Source: Egicoccus halophilus (GTDB taxonomy: Bacteria > Actinomycetota > Nitriliruptoria > Nitriliruptorales > Nitriliruptoraceae). From it: 64,000 nucleotides of DNA. The notes below the pieces were generated by a model. It was not told where the DNA came from and made no database searches. It saw only the letters and a program-made list of their open reading frames with translations. The DNA lies in the NCBI RefSeq assembly GCF_004300825.1, contig NZ_CP036250.1, positions 3,359,001 through 3,423,000 on the forward strand. The letters run 5' to 3'. The position numbers and the translations under genes were made by a program. Below, one piece after another: positions 1 through 8,362 of this stretch. How positions within the stretch are numbered: position 1 is the stretch's first letter; each line of letters starts with the position of its first letter.

Positions 1-2
1 CG

Positions 3-173
3 GCCGACTACGGCGAACGGCGCGTCCGCGGCCACGCCGACGCCGTGGCCCACCTCGCGGATCTGGTCGAGGCCGACCGCGGGCCCGACGCCGAGGCCGA
101 GCGGCTGCGGGCGGTCGATCGCGCGCCGACGCGCGTGGACGCCCTGCTGGCCGCACTGGACCCACCAGGCTGA
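3..173 (+). CDS. C-terminal end of an unidentified protein (5' partial)
   Basis: The last 56 codons of a gene that enters from the left edge, open in frame until TGA at 171-173. The tail is rich in Ala, Arg, Asp and Glu, ends in LLAALDPPG, and has G/C at almost every third position, so it looks genuinely coding. It contains no motif I recognise and no membrane segment. It converges with the ABC permease gene on the other strand, leaving only 28 bp between them. The family is unknown. Confidence 0.5.
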   Translation, partial: ADYGERRVRGHADAVAHLADLVEADRGPDAEAERLRAVDRAPTRVDALLAALDPPG

Positions 174-183
174 GCCGGCCTCC

Positions 184-207
184 GCGCGGTCAGACGCGCG
201 GTCAGAC
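184..207. repeat. Two tandem copies of a 12-bp unit
   Basis: GCGCGGTCAGAC occurs twice in succession (184-195 and 196-207) between two convergent genes. The second copy contains the stop codon of the ABC permease. The role is unknown; it may simply reflect local duplication. Confidence 0.5.
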
Positions 208-984
208 GTCGCGGGCCCGCATCAGGATCGCCGCCGCCAGGGTGAACAGCACCACGTAGCCGACGAAGGCCGCCAGTGCCGTGCCCGGCTCGAGGAAGGC
301 CATGTTCGGCGGCATCTGCGCGCGGGCCTCCTCGGTGATGAACACCGAGTTGAGGGCCTGGAAGGGCAGCCACTGCCCCACCCGCGGCAGCGTGAAGGCC
401 ACGAACTGCTCGACCACGAACACCCACAGCAGCGCGACCGTGATCGCGATGACCTGGCTGCGCAGCAGCGCCCCGAGCGCCACGCCGAACAGCGCCGTGA
501 GCACCAGCCCCACGAACGCCTGCCACAGCGCCGTGGTCACCTCCGGTCCCCACTGCAACGCCTCCCCGTGCGCCACCGCCAGCGCCAGCAGCAGCGCCGC
601 GACCAACGCCAGGCTGGTGACGACGAACAGCACCGCGTACACGGCGCCGGCGGCCAGCTTCGCGCCGAGCACGGTCAGCCGGGAGGGCACCAGCTGCAGG
701 GTGCGGCCGATCGTGCCGTGTCGGAACTCGGTCGTGACCGCCAGCAGCCCGACGATCAGCACGATCATCGAGTTGCCGCCGATGGCGTCGATCACCTCGG
801 CGACCTGCGCCGACGAGCCGGTGAACTCGGTCCCGAACGCCGGGAAGACGAATGGCAGCAACCCGCTGAGCGCCACCAGCGCCCAGCCGATGCCGGTCAA
901 CACCCAGGTCGTGGGCACGGTGCGCAGCTTGCGGGTCTCGGCGGCCAGCAGGTGCCACCCGGTGGCCGTGGCGGTCTGGCTCAT
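202..984 (-). CDS. ABC transporter permease subunit (ABC-2 type)
   Basis: A 260-residue integral membrane protein with about six hydrophobic segments. The N-terminal soluble stretch (LLAAETRKLRTVPTTW) is typical of ABC-2 permeases of the NatB/bacitracin-exporter kind, in which a Lys/Arg-rich helix precedes the first membrane span. It would form the membrane pore of an exporter powered by the ATPase encoded just upstream; ATPase stop and permease start overlap as ATGA. That ATPase gene appears broken, so the permease may be without its partner. The substrate cannot be told from sequence. Confidence 0.8.
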   Translation of the reverse strand: MSQTATATGWHLLAAETRKLRTVPTTWVLTGIGWALVALSGLLPFVFPAFGTEFTGSSAQVAEVIDAIGGNSMIVLIVGLLAVTTEFRHGTIGRTLQLVPSRLTVLGAKLAAGAVYAVLFVVTSLALVAALLLALAVAHGEALQWGPEVTTALWQAFVGLVLTALFGVALGALLRSQVIAITVALLWVFVVEQFVAFTLPRVGQWLPFQALNSVFITEEARAQMPPNMAFLEPGTALAAFVGYVVLFTLAAAILMRARDV

Positions 985-1688
985 GCGATCTCACTCCCGC
1001 CGGTCAGTTCCATGAACACGTCCTCGAGCTCGGCCTTGAGCGGTCGCAGCTCCCGCAGCGCCACGCCGGCGGCGAGCGCCGCGTCGCCGACCTGGTCGGC
1101 GTCCACGCCACGCACCGTCAACCCCTCCGGGCCGGCCACGACCTCGGCGCCATGGGCGACCAGCGCCTCGTGCAGGCGCCGGTCGTCGCGGCTGGCGACC
1201 ACCACCGCCGCCCCACCGGCCGCGGCGGTGAGCTGGGCCACGGGCGCCTCGGTCACGATCCGGCCCTGGCGGATCACGATCACGTCGTCGGCGAGCCGGG
1301 CGACCTCGTTGATCAGGTGCGAGGAGACGAACACCGTGCGGCCCTCGTCGGCCAGTCCGCGCAGGAACTGGCGCACCCACACGATGCCCTGCGGGTCGAG
1401 GCCGTTCGCCGGCTCGTCGAGCAGCAGCACCTTCGGGTCGCCCAGCATCGCCAGCGCGATGCCGAGCCGCTGGCGCATGCCGAGGCTGAACGCGCCCACC
1501 CGCTTGTGTGCCGCCGCCTCGAGCCCGACCAGCTCGAGCACCTCGTCGCAGCGTGCGAACGGGATCCCGACGGCGCGGGCGTTGACCCGCACCTCCTCGA
1601 TCGCCTTGCGTCCCGGGTGGTGGCCGACGCCGTCGACGATCGCGCCGACGGTCCCCACCGGGTCGTCGAGCCTGGCGAAGGGCGCGCC
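981..1688 (-). pseudogene. ABC transporter ATP-binding protein, truncated: Walker A half missing
   Basis: From about base 1685 down to the stop at 981 the frame encodes the C-terminal two thirds of an ABC ATPase: a signature-like motif (FSLGMRQR), Walker B (VLLLDEPANGLDP), the switch histidine region (VFVSSHLINEV) and the usual C-terminal domain. The first 70-80 residues, which should include the Walker A GxxGxGKS loop, are absent. Upstream of 1688 the frame turns into Arg-rich nonsense, while a different frame encodes the start of an unrelated membrane protein. The alignable part begins at FARLDDPVGTVGAI. Without Walker A the product could not hydrolyse ATP. This is either a real deletion that fused two genes or a misassembly in a GC-rich stretch. 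Confidence 0.75.
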
Positions 1689-1849
1689 GCGCCGGCGCCG
1701 ACGAGCACCCCGAACGGCACCAGGAACAACGGCGCCCGCTGCGAGCGTCCCCGCTCCTCGAAGTGACGCTGCGTGACCGTGGCACCGGCGGCCCCGAGCA
1801 GGACCAGCAGCAGCCCCAGCACGGCCACGAGTGTGCCGTCGAGTTCCAT
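1689..1849 (-). pseudogene. N-terminal fragment of a small membrane protein
   Basis: From an ATG at 1849 (a GTG directly precedes it) the minus strand encodes MELDGTLVAVLGLLLVLLG, a clear membrane span, then a short charged stretch and the start of a second hydrophobic segment (LFLVPFGVLVGAG). At about 1688 the frame runs into out-of-frame ABC ATPase sequence. The remainder of the protein is not in the window. It reads as the 5' end of an unrelated gene joined to a decapitated ATPase gene. The family is unknown. Confidence 0.5.
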
Positions 1850-2009
1850 CACTGCCGCCGTCGCGTCGTCGGATACCGGTCCGCCCCCGACCTGCCAGTG
1901 TAGGACGCCAGCCCCTCCTGCCGCCCGGGTACGAAGTCCCGGATCGCTTGCGCGCCCGTCGCCGTCGCTCGCTTTGCCTCGCGACGAGCGGCGTGCGAGC
2001 ATCCTCGGC

Positions 2010-2510
2010 GTGGTCCGCACCCCTCCCCCCCGCCTCCGTCTCGCGGCGCTGCTCGGCGCGCTCGCGCTGTCGGCGTGTGCCGGCGGCAACGGCGATCCCG
2101 AACTCGAGATCAGCCCGGCCCAGGCCGCCGAGCCGGCCGCCGGCTCGTCGCAGGTGGTGGTCGAGATCACCAACGGCGGCACGGCCGACGACACGCTGCA
2201 GCGCGCGGACACCGACGCGGCCGCCGGGGTCGAGGTGCACCTCACCGAGGTCGAGGACGGACGGGCCTCGATGACCCTGCAGGACGAGGTCGACATCCCC
2301 GCGGGCGAGACGGTGCGCTTCCGCCCGGGCGGGCTCCACCTCATGCTGGTCGTGCCGGACGCGACCGTCACGGAGGGGGGTACCTTCGATCTCACGCTCC
2401 ACTTCGAACGCTCCGGTGAGGTGACCATCCCGGTCGAGGTGGTCTCGATGCTCGACCTCGCCGAGAACGCGTTCGACGAGGACGGGACGACGGCGGGCAC
2501 CGACGGCTGA
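2010..2510 (+). CDS. PCu(A)C-type copper chaperone lipoprotein
   Basis: A 166-residue lipoprotein starting at GTG 2010, chosen because a signal peptide (RLRLAALLGALALSAC) with an LSAC lipobox follows directly. The mature part resembles the PCu(A)C/DUF461 family: a VVVEITNGG strand, VEVHLTEVEDG, and the family's characteristic HLMLV after a Pro-Gly turn. PCu(A)C proteins bind periplasmic or extracellular Cu(I) and hand it to the CuA and CuB sites of cytochrome c oxidase, often together with SCO1. The next two genes, SCO1 and CtaG, support this job. The gene starts about 160 bp after the divergent broken ABC region. Confidence 0.75.
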   Translation: MVRTPPPRLRLAALLGALALSACAGGNGDPELEISPAQAAEPAAGSSQVVVEITNGGTADDTLQRADTDAAAGVEVHLTEVEDGRASMTLQDEVDIPAGETVRFRPGGLHLMLVVPDATVTEGGTFDLTLHFERSGEVTIPVEVVSMLDLAENAFDEDGTTAGTDG

Positions 2511-2549
2511 CCCGCCTCGCCGCCGAACGACGGCAGGAACGCGCCAGCC

Positions 2550-3224
2550 ATGACCCTCCGCCGCCTGTTGCTCCCCCTGCTCGCCCTGACCCTGCTGGTC
2601 GCGGCGTGCGAGCCGACCACGGCGACCGCCATCTCCGCCCAGGGACTGCAACGCCAGTCCGACGGGTGGCACGGCGTGCCGCTCGAGGTCGAGCGGGAGA
2701 TGCCCGACGTCACCCTGCTCGACACCGACGGCAACGAGGTGAACCTGCGCGAGGCGACCGCCGGGACCCCGACGCTGCTGTTCTTCGGCTACACGAGCTG
2801 TCCGGACATCTGCCCGGTGCACCTCGCGGTGTTGGCCGGCGGCATGCGCGAGACGCGGACGACCACCGAACAGGTCCAGGTGGTGTTCGTGTCGGTCGAC
2901 CCGGAGCGCGACACCCCCGCGCGCATCGACGAGTACCTCGCCAGCTTCGACTCCCGCTTCCTCGGCCTGCACGCCGAGCTGCCGGTCGTCGAGGACGCGT
3001 TGCGGCAACTCGACCTGCCCGGCCCGGTCGTGGAGGGTCCCGACCCGCGCGGCGAGGGCGACCTGATCGGCCACCCGGCGCAGATCGTCGGGTTCGACGC
3101 CGACGGCGAGGCGCGACGCGTGTGGCCGTTCGGCGCGCGACGCTCCGACTGGGTGTTCGACCTGCCCCGGATCGTCGAACAGTGGTCGGCGGCGCAGGAC
3201 GAGGCGGCGGAGGACGCGGCATGA
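2550..3224 (+). CDS. SCO1/SenC family copper chaperone lipoprotein
   Basis: A 224-residue thioredoxin-fold protein with a lipobox (LLVAAC, Cys20). The copper ligands of the family are visible: FGYTSCPDICPVH with Cys84 and Cys88 (CxxxC), and His175 in the GHPAQIV segment. SCO1 proteins deliver copper to, and reduce cysteines of, the CuA site of cytochrome oxidase subunit II on the outer face of the membrane. The gene lies 39 bp after the PCu(A)C gene, and its stop overlaps the next start (ATGA), indicating one operon. The length is usual for the family. No oxidase subunit gene is in the window. Confidence 0.92.
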   Translation: MTLRRLLLPLLALTLLVAACEPTTATAISAQGLQRQSDGWHGVPLEVEREMPDVTLLDTDGNEVNLREATAGTPTLLFFGYTSCPDICPVHLAVLAGGMRETRTTTEQVQVVFVSVDPERDTPARIDEYLASFDSRFLGLHAELPVVEDALRQLDLPGPVVEGPDPRGEGDLIGHPAQIVGFDADGEARRVWPFGARRSDWVFDLPRIVEQWSAAQDEAAEDAA

Positions 3225-4201
3225 ACAACGTCGCCTGGTGGTGCTCGTCGACCGGTCAGGTCTGGACCTGGCGCTACACCCCGTTCATCGGCGTGTGGCT
3301 GGTCGCCGGTGCGATGATCGGCAGCTACGTCCTCGCCCACCGGCGGGCCGGACAGCCGCTCGACCGGGCCCGCTTGCGCAAGTGGTGCCTCGGCGTGCTG
3401 GCGGTGTTCCTCGTCTCCGAGTGGCCCATCGGGCAGCTCGGCGTCGGCTACCTCGCCACGCTGGGCATCGCCCGCTACGTCGTGTACTCGTTCGTCGCGG
3501 CGCCGCTGCTGCTGGCCGGCCTACCGACGTGGCTGCTCGACCGCTGGTTGCCGTGGGGCTCGCGCCGGCAGCAGATCGTGTCCTCGCTGACCCGGTGGCC
3601 CAACGCACTGCTGATCTTCAACGCCGTGCTGTTCGGCACCCACGTGCCGATCGTGATCGACACCCTCAAGACCAACCAGCTCGGGTCGTTCACCATCGAC
3701 GTGCTGCACCTGACCGCGGCGTTGATCTGGTGGTGGCCGGCGCTGCGCCGCGAACCGGACCGCAACGCCATCCACGAACCGGTGCGCGCCTTCTATTTGT
3801 TCGCCAGCAGCGTGCTGATGTTCGTGCCGGCGGCGTTCCTGACCTTCAACCCGCTGCCGCTGTACGGCCTGTACGAGCTCGCACCGCCGCTGTGGCTCGG
3901 CTTCGACGCCATCCAGGACCAGCAGGCGGCCGGCATCGTCATGAACGTCGTCGGCGGGTTCGTGCTGTGGGGCATCATCGCGGCCCTGTTCCTGCGTTGG
4001 GCCAAGGACCAGGAACAGTCCGACGACCTGGCGCGCCGCGAGCGCTCGCGGCGGACCATCGAGGCCATCCGCGCCGCCGAGGTTGCCGAGGCCGCCGACG
4101 GCCCGACGGCAGCGTCAGCGGCGGTGTCGTCGCCGGCGTCGCCTGCCACGGCCGTCGAAGGGAACGACGCCGAGCTCGGCCCCGGCCCGCTCGCCCGGTG
4201 A
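3221..4201 (+). CDS. CtaG/Cox11-like cytochrome oxidase assembly membrane protein (caa3_CtaG family)
   Basis: A 326-residue polytopic membrane protein with about seven hydrophobic segments and the aromatic, His-bearing pattern of the caa3_CtaG family (WTWRYTPFIGVWL, SEWPIGQLG, FGTHVPIVIDT, DVLHLTAALIWWWP). The family helps insert copper into caa3-type oxidases, which fits the preceding PCu(A)C and SCO1 genes. The start overlaps the SCO1 stop (ATGA at 3221-3224). After residue 250 the protein becomes a charged, Ala-rich cytoplasmic tail. The substrate is inferred from family and context. Confidence 0.85.
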   Translation: MNNVAWWCSSTGQVWTWRYTPFIGVWLVAGAMIGSYVLAHRRAGQPLDRARLRKWCLGVLAVFLVSEWPIGQLGVGYLATLGIARYVVYSFVAAPLLLAGLPTWLLDRWLPWGSRRQQIVSSLTRWPNALLIFNAVLFGTHVPIVIDTLKTNQLGSFTIDVLHLTAALIWWWPALRREPDRNAIHEPVRAFYLFASSVLMFVPAAFLTFNPLPLYGLYELAPPLWLGFDAIQDQQAAGIVMNVVGGFVLWGIIAALFLRWAKDQEQSDDLARRERSRRTIEAIRAAEVAEAADGPTAASAAVSSPASPATAVEGNDAELGPGPLAR

Positions 4202-4204
4202 ACC

Positions 4205-4223
4205 CCGCAGCGGTCGGCTGCGG
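4205..4223. terminator. Hairpin between convergent genes
   Basis: CCGCAGC, a 5-base loop and GCTGCGG form a perfect 7-bp stem between the end of the ctaG-like gene and the end of the DinB-methyltransferase gene. There is no T-run, as is common at high GC. It is placed to stop transcription from both sides. Confidence 0.45.
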
Positions 4224-4232
4224 CGTGGGTCG

Positions 4233-5372
4233 TCACCGCTGCGCCGGGCGGCGGGCGGTCGCGAGGAACAGCGGATAGTCCTGCCCGTGGCGTTCCATCG
4301 TCCCGCACGGCACGACGTCCACCTCGCCGAGTCCCGCGGCCTCGCACCAGGTGCGCAGCCGGTCCGGGTCGATGCCGGGGTGGCCCTCGAACCCCTCGCC
4401 GTGGAAGGAGCCGTCCTCGGGCTCGAGGTCCACGATCGCGAGTGAGCCGCCGGGTGCGAGGACCTCCGCGAGGTTGGCGACCACCGGCGCCGGGTCGGGG
4501 ACGTGGTGCAGCGCGAGCAACAGGGCGACGAGGTCGAACGGACCCACGTCATCGACCGGCTGCGACAGGTCGAGGTCGACGACCTGCGCATCCGGCAGGA
4601 TCCCGCGCTCCACCTTGGCCTGCATGACGGCGCGCATCCCGGACGAGGGGTCGGCGAGCGTGAGCGGTCCGACCCGCGGCGCGAGGTGCTGAGCGAGCAG
4701 GCCCGTGCCGGCGCCGTACTCGAGCACCCGCGCGTCGGGCCGCGGGTCGACCGCGGCGAGGACGGCCTCGGCGGCGAAGCGGGCCCGCTCGACCTTCGTC
4801 GGGTCGTCGTCCCAGGTCGCCGCCCGCTGGTCGAAGTCGTCGGCGATCCGCTCCTGGCGTCGCTCGAGCACGCCGCGCAGGAACGCCGCCTGGCCGAGGT
4901 GCTGCAGTGCGTCCCCGACGACACTGACCAGCCGCACGCCCACGGTGACCGGTGGGTCGTAGGACGCGTCGATGACCCGGTCGAGCGCGTCGGCGTCGAG
5001 TGTGGCGAGGTGGGCGTCGACCATCGCGGCCACCGCGTCCTGGTAGCCCGACAGCAGCGTCGGATCCGCGACCCGGACGGCCGCGACGTCGTCGGGTTCG
5101 TGGCCGTAGCCGAAGTCGTCCACGTCCAGCGGCAGGTCGAACCGGTCGGCCCAGCCCTCGGCCGTCCAGACCGGTTCGCGGTCGGCCAGTGCGGCCACCT
5201 GCACGTCCTGCTGCCGGGCGGTGTGCCACAGCAGCCAGGCCAGCGTGTTGGCCTGTGGATCGAGGCGGGCGTGGAGCAGGTCGCCGTCGGCCCCCTCGAC
5301 CAGCTCGCGCGTCAGCGGCGCGAGGCGGGAGAAGGCGTCAGTGAGCAGATCGCGGGTGTCCATGGCCGACAC
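4233..5372 (-). CDS. Fusion of a DinB-like domain and a class I SAM methyltransferase
   Basis: 379 residues in two parts. Residues 1-170 match the DinB/DUF664 four-helix fold of actinobacteria (LLWHTARQQDVQVAAL carries the metal-ligand-like His; DALQHLGQAAFLRG is a second His segment); such domains are often thiol-dependent transferases. Residues 175-379 are a class I methyltransferase with motif I VLEYGAGTGLLA, a motif II/III region PFDLVALLLALHHV and LAPGGSLAIVDLEP. The C-terminal part resembles small-molecule methyltransferases. The fusion order is unusual and the substrate is unknown. The first ATG is at 5372, with a second in-frame ATG three codons later. It converges with ctaG. Confidence 0.8.
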   Translation of the reverse strand: MSAMDTRDLLTDAFSRLAPLTRELVEGADGDLLHARLDPQANTLAWLLWHTARQQDVQVAALADREPVWTAEGWADRFDLPLDVDDFGYGHEPDDVAAVRVADPTLLSGYQDAVAAMVDAHLATLDADALDRVIDASYDPPVTVGVRLVSVVGDALQHLGQAAFLRGVLERRQERIADDFDQRAATWDDDPTKVERARFAAEAVLAAVDPRPDARVLEYGAGTGLLAQHLAPRVGPLTLADPSSGMRAVMQAKVERGILPDAQVVDLDLSQPVDDVGPFDLVALLLALHHVPDPAPVVANLAEVLAPGGSLAIVDLEPEDGSFHGEGFEGHPGIDPDRLRTWCEAAGLGEVDVVPCGTMERHGQDYPLFLATARRPAQR

Positions 5373-5402
5373 GCTAGGAGCCCCGGCGCCGCCGCGGGGC
5401 GG

Positions 5403-6356
5403 TCAACCGATCGGGTCCCCCGGGATCGGCAGGCCGCGCCGGAGTCGGTCGGCGGCCTCCTCCGGGTCGACCCCCTCCGGCAGGCGCGACTTCACGACCC
5501 GCGCGGGCACGCCGACCGCGATCGAGAACGGCGGGATGTCGACGTTGACGAGACAGTGGCTCGCGATCACCGAACCCCGACCGACGTCGACGCCCCGCAG
5601 GACCGTGGCCTTCTCCCCCACCCACACGTCGCCGCCGATGCGGACCGGGGACTTGACGATGCCCTGGTCCTTGATCGGCACGTCGAGCCGGTCGAAGCGG
5701 TGGTCGAAGTCGCAGACGTAGATCCAGTCGGCGAGGATCGAGGCGTCCCCGATCTCGACGTCGAGGTAGGTGTTGACGACGTTGTCGCGGCCCATCACCA
5801 CCTTCGCGCCCAGGGTGAGCTGCCCCTCGTGGGCGCGCAGCTTGTTGTCGTCACCGATCCAGCACCAGGGCCCGAGCACGAGCCGTCCGTGCCCCGGGCG
5901 GCCGCGGAACTCGACCCGCCGGCCGGTGAACACCACGCCCTGGAACACGACGTGGTTGCCGGTCGCGGCGGCGCGGGCGCGGTGCCAGGCGTGGCGCTGG
6001 TAGAGCCGGAGGTACTGCGGGGTGAGCATGCGGCGTTCGACCGCGTGGCGGACGGCCTGCCGCCAACCCCAGCGGGGGTAGTGCAGCCGCATGGGCGGCC
6101 GCCGGACGTGGTCGGGCAACGGCCGCTCGGCGAGCAGGTCGGCGACCAGGCGGCTGGCCCGCCGGTGCCCCTCGCGGGCCGTCTCGGCACGGACCGTCGC
6201 CTCGGTGTGCTCGTGCAGCGCGGCGCGCGCGGCCTCCTCCACGTCCGCGGCGGACGTGGGCACGTCCGGCCCCAGGTGCGCCGGTGGGGCCGCATCGGGC
6301 ACCGGGGCGTTCGCGGGCGTGGCGGCCGCGTCGGCGGCGTCGTCGGGCACGGTCAC
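5403..6356 (-). CDS. Hexapeptide-repeat (left-handed beta-helix) acyltransferase
   Basis: 317 residues from a GTG at 6356 that overlaps the preceding gene's TGA (GTGA), which is why I choose this start over longer upstream options. Residues 1-130 are a helical, charged N-terminal region. From about residue 150 the protein shows imperfect hexapeptide coils (IGDDNKL, LGAKVVMGRDNVV, IGGDVWVGEKATVLRGVDVGRGSVIASHCLV), ending in the IAVGVPARVVKSR cap typical of the CysE/LacA/NodL acyltransferase superfamily. It probably transfers an acetyl or acyl group to a sugar or glycolipid. Coupling to a methyltransferase and an epimerase suggests surface polysaccharide or glycolipid work. Confidence 0.82.
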   Translation of the reverse strand: MTVPDDAADAAATPANAPVPDAAPPAHLGPDVPTSAADVEEAARAALHEHTEATVRAETAREGHRRASRLVADLLAERPLPDHVRRPPMRLHYPRWGWRQAVRHAVERRMLTPQYLRLYQRHAWHRARAAATGNHVVFQGVVFTGRRVEFRGRPGHGRLVLGPWCWIGDDNKLRAHEGQLTLGAKVVMGRDNVVNTYLDVEIGDASILADWIYVCDFDHRFDRLDVPIKDQGIVKSPVRIGGDVWVGEKATVLRGVDVGRGSVIASHCLVNVDIPPFSIAVGVPARVVKSRLPEGVDPEEAADRLRRGLPIPGDPIG

Positions 6357-7378
6357 TTCCGGGCGTGCAGGATCAGGTTGTAGAAGATGTCGCGGGGGAC
6401 GAACCGCGCGAGCACCTCGTCGTCGAAGCGGTGCAGCCGGTTGTAGGCGTGGAAGGCGCCGAACGCCCACCGCATGCCGAGCACGCCGGGGCGGATCGCC
6501 CCCTCGATCGTGCGTACGGCCCACCCGACCCAGTTGGCGGTCAGCTCCTCGGTGACCACGCGGGCTTCGGTGAACCCGGCCAGCCGCGCCATCTTCTCCA
6601 CGTCGCCGGGACGGAAGGTGTGCAGGTCGACCTCGTGCTCCAGGCCGGCGAGCACGGCGTCCTCGACGCTGCCGCCGGACTCGACGATGCCGGGCTTGCG
6701 GTACCTCGTCAGGCCGGGCAGCGCCGTGACGGCCCGGAACGCCCGGTAGGTGTTGCGCTTGACGATCCAGGACAGCTTGTCGCCGAGCTCGGTCGGCTCA
6801 CCGGCGATCACGAGCGTGCCACCGGGCTTGAGGACGCGGTGCATCTCGCGGATGGCGATGCCGGGCACCGGCAGGTGGTGGATGAACGCGTGTCCGATGA
6901 CGAGGTCGAAGCTGTCGTCGTCGTAGGGCAGCGCCTCGGCGTCGCCCTGCCGGGTGGCGATCGACAGTCCGTGCTCGGCGCCGTTGCGTCGGCAGACCTC
7001 GAGCATCCCCTCGGAGATGTCGGTCGCCTCGAGCGTGGCGTCGCCGAGGCAGTCACCCAGCGCCAGGTTGATCAGGAAGAAGCCGGTGCCAGCGCCGACC
7101 TCGAGGACCCGGTGGAACACCGCGCCGTCGGGCACCACCTTGCGGAAGCGGTCGCGCGCGTAGTCGATGCAGCGCTCGTCGTACGAGATGGAGAACTTCT
7201 CCTCGTACGTCTTGGCCTCCCAGTCGTGGTAGGCCTCCTGCTTCTGCTTGATGTCCATCGTGGCCGTGTCGGGCACGGCGTGCAGTTCGGCGGGCAAGGC
7301 GGCCTCCTGGCGCAGACGAGCGCGGCGAGCCGCAGACGGTAGCGCCGACGGCTCGCCTGCCCCGGTCGGGAGCGACAC
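6353..7378 (-). CDS. Class I SAM-dependent methyltransferase
   Basis: 341 residues. The core begins at MDIKQKQEAYHDWEAKTYEE (an in-frame ATG lies there at 7258) and carries motif I VLEVGAGTGFFLINLA, the acidic loop ATDISEGMLEVC, DSFDLVIGHAFIHHL and the post-motif VLKPGGTLVIAGEP, followed by a C-terminal region of about 130 residues. I take the upstream GTG at 7378 because GAGGGG lies just before it and the epimerase stop is 7 bp away. The first 40 residues are poorly conserved in appearance, so 7258 remains possible. Its stop overlaps the acyltransferase start. The substrate is unknown. Confidence 0.83.
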   Translation of the reverse strand: MSLPTGAGEPSALPSAARRARLRQEAALPAELHAVPDTATMDIKQKQEAYHDWEAKTYEEKFSISYDERCIDYARDRFRKVVPDGAVFHRVLEVGAGTGFFLINLALGDCLGDATLEATDISEGMLEVCRRNGAEHGLSIATRQGDAEALPYDDDSFDLVIGHAFIHHLPVPGIAIREMHRVLKPGGTLVIAGEPTELGDKLSWIVKRNTYRAFRAVTALPGLTRYRKPGIVESGGSVEDAVLAGLEHEVDLHTFRPGDVEKMARLAGFTEARVVTEELTANWVGWAVRTIEGAIRPGVLGMRWAFGAFHAYNRLHRFDDEVLARFVPRDIFYNLILHARK

Positions 7379-7385
7379 GAACCCC

Positions 7386-8240
7386 TCAGGAGGTGCGCCA
7401 GGAGTACACGGGCTCGTAGCCGAGGACCCGACGGGCCTTGCCGATGTCCATCAGCGTCTCGGTGCCGGACACCTCGCGGCGCCAGGGCACGTCGGGGAAC
7501 ACCTCGGCCGCCAGATCGGCGCTCGGGCGGGTCATCACGGTGTCGGCGTTGGCGATGACGAACACCTCGCTGCCGGTGCCGTCGTGCTGCAGCGCCCGAC
7601 GCACCGCCTGCGCGCCGTCACGGGCGTCGATGTAGGACCACAGGTTCCAGCGTCGTGCCGTCGGGTCGTCCTGCCAGGACGGGAAGGCCGCGTAGTCCTC
7701 GGGAGCCATCACGTTGGAGAACCGCAGGCCGTACATCTTCAGCTGCGGGTCCCAGCGACAGAACTGGGCGGCCATCTGCTCCTCGAGCGTCTTGACCAGC
7801 GAGTAGGTCGACTCGGGGCGCGGGGCGTACTCCTCGTCGATCGGCAGGTACGGCGGTGGGGCCTCGAACGGCAGCCCCAGCACCGTCTCGCTCGAGGCCC
7901 ACACGACGTTGCGGATCCCGGCGGACCGGGCGGCCGAGAACACGTGGTGGGTCGCCAGGGCGTTGTTGGCGAACGTGGCCGTGTTGGTCGCCAGACCCGG
8001 CGCCGGGATCGCGGCGAGGTGGACCACGCCGTCGAGGCCGCCGTGCCGCTCGTCGATGCCGCGCATGGCCTCGAACACCTGACCACCGTCGGTGAGGTCG
8101 ATGCGGGTGAACGGCGCGACCGGGTCCGCTGGCGGCTGCCGGTCGAGGTTCACCACGTCGTGACCGTGCTCGACGAGGTCCCGGACGACGGCCCGACCGA
8201 GCTTGCCGCTCCCGCCCGTCACCACGATGTGTCCCGCCAT
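7386..8240 (-). CDS. NAD(P)-dependent epimerase/dehydratase (extended SDR)
   Basis: 284 residues with an N-terminal Rossmann motif VTGGSGKLGRAVV (TGGxGxxG), the VVHLAAIPAP segment, WASSETVLG, and an active-site tyrosine in STYSLVKTLEEQ (YxxxK). These define the extended short-chain dehydrogenases that epimerise or dehydrate nucleotide sugars. It is first in a three-gene minus-strand run with the methyltransferase and acyltransferase, separated by 7 bp and then a GTGA overlap. The exact sugar substrate is not readable. Confidence 0.85.
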   Translation of the reverse strand: MAGHIVVTGGSGKLGRAVVRDLVEHGHDVVNLDRQPPADPVAPFTRIDLTDGGQVFEAMRGIDERHGGLDGVVHLAAIPAPGLATNTATFANNALATHHVFSAARSAGIRNVVWASSETVLGLPFEAPPPYLPIDEEYAPRPESTYSLVKTLEEQMAAQFCRWDPQLKMYGLRFSNVMAPEDYAAFPSWQDDPTARRWNLWSYIDARDGAQAVRRALQHDGTGSEVFVIANADTVMTRPSADLAAEVFPDVPWRREVSGTETLMDIGKARRVLGYEPVYSWRTS

Positions 8241-8362
8241 GCTGGTCCCTCCGGGGTCGTCGAAACGTCACCGGACCCTAGGCCGTGCGACCGGCTCGTC
8301 GACGTGCCGTGGTGGCCGGTGGCCTCCCGGTCCGAAGCGCCCGCGGCGCGGGTGCAGGCAGC

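Noticed and set aside
1690-3074. Minus-strand open frame running on from the ABC ATPase across the copper chaperone genes
   Set aside because: It is antisense to the PCu(A)C and SCO1 genes, Arg/Gly-rich, and lacks any motif upstream of 1688. GC-rich DNA leaves antisense frames open.
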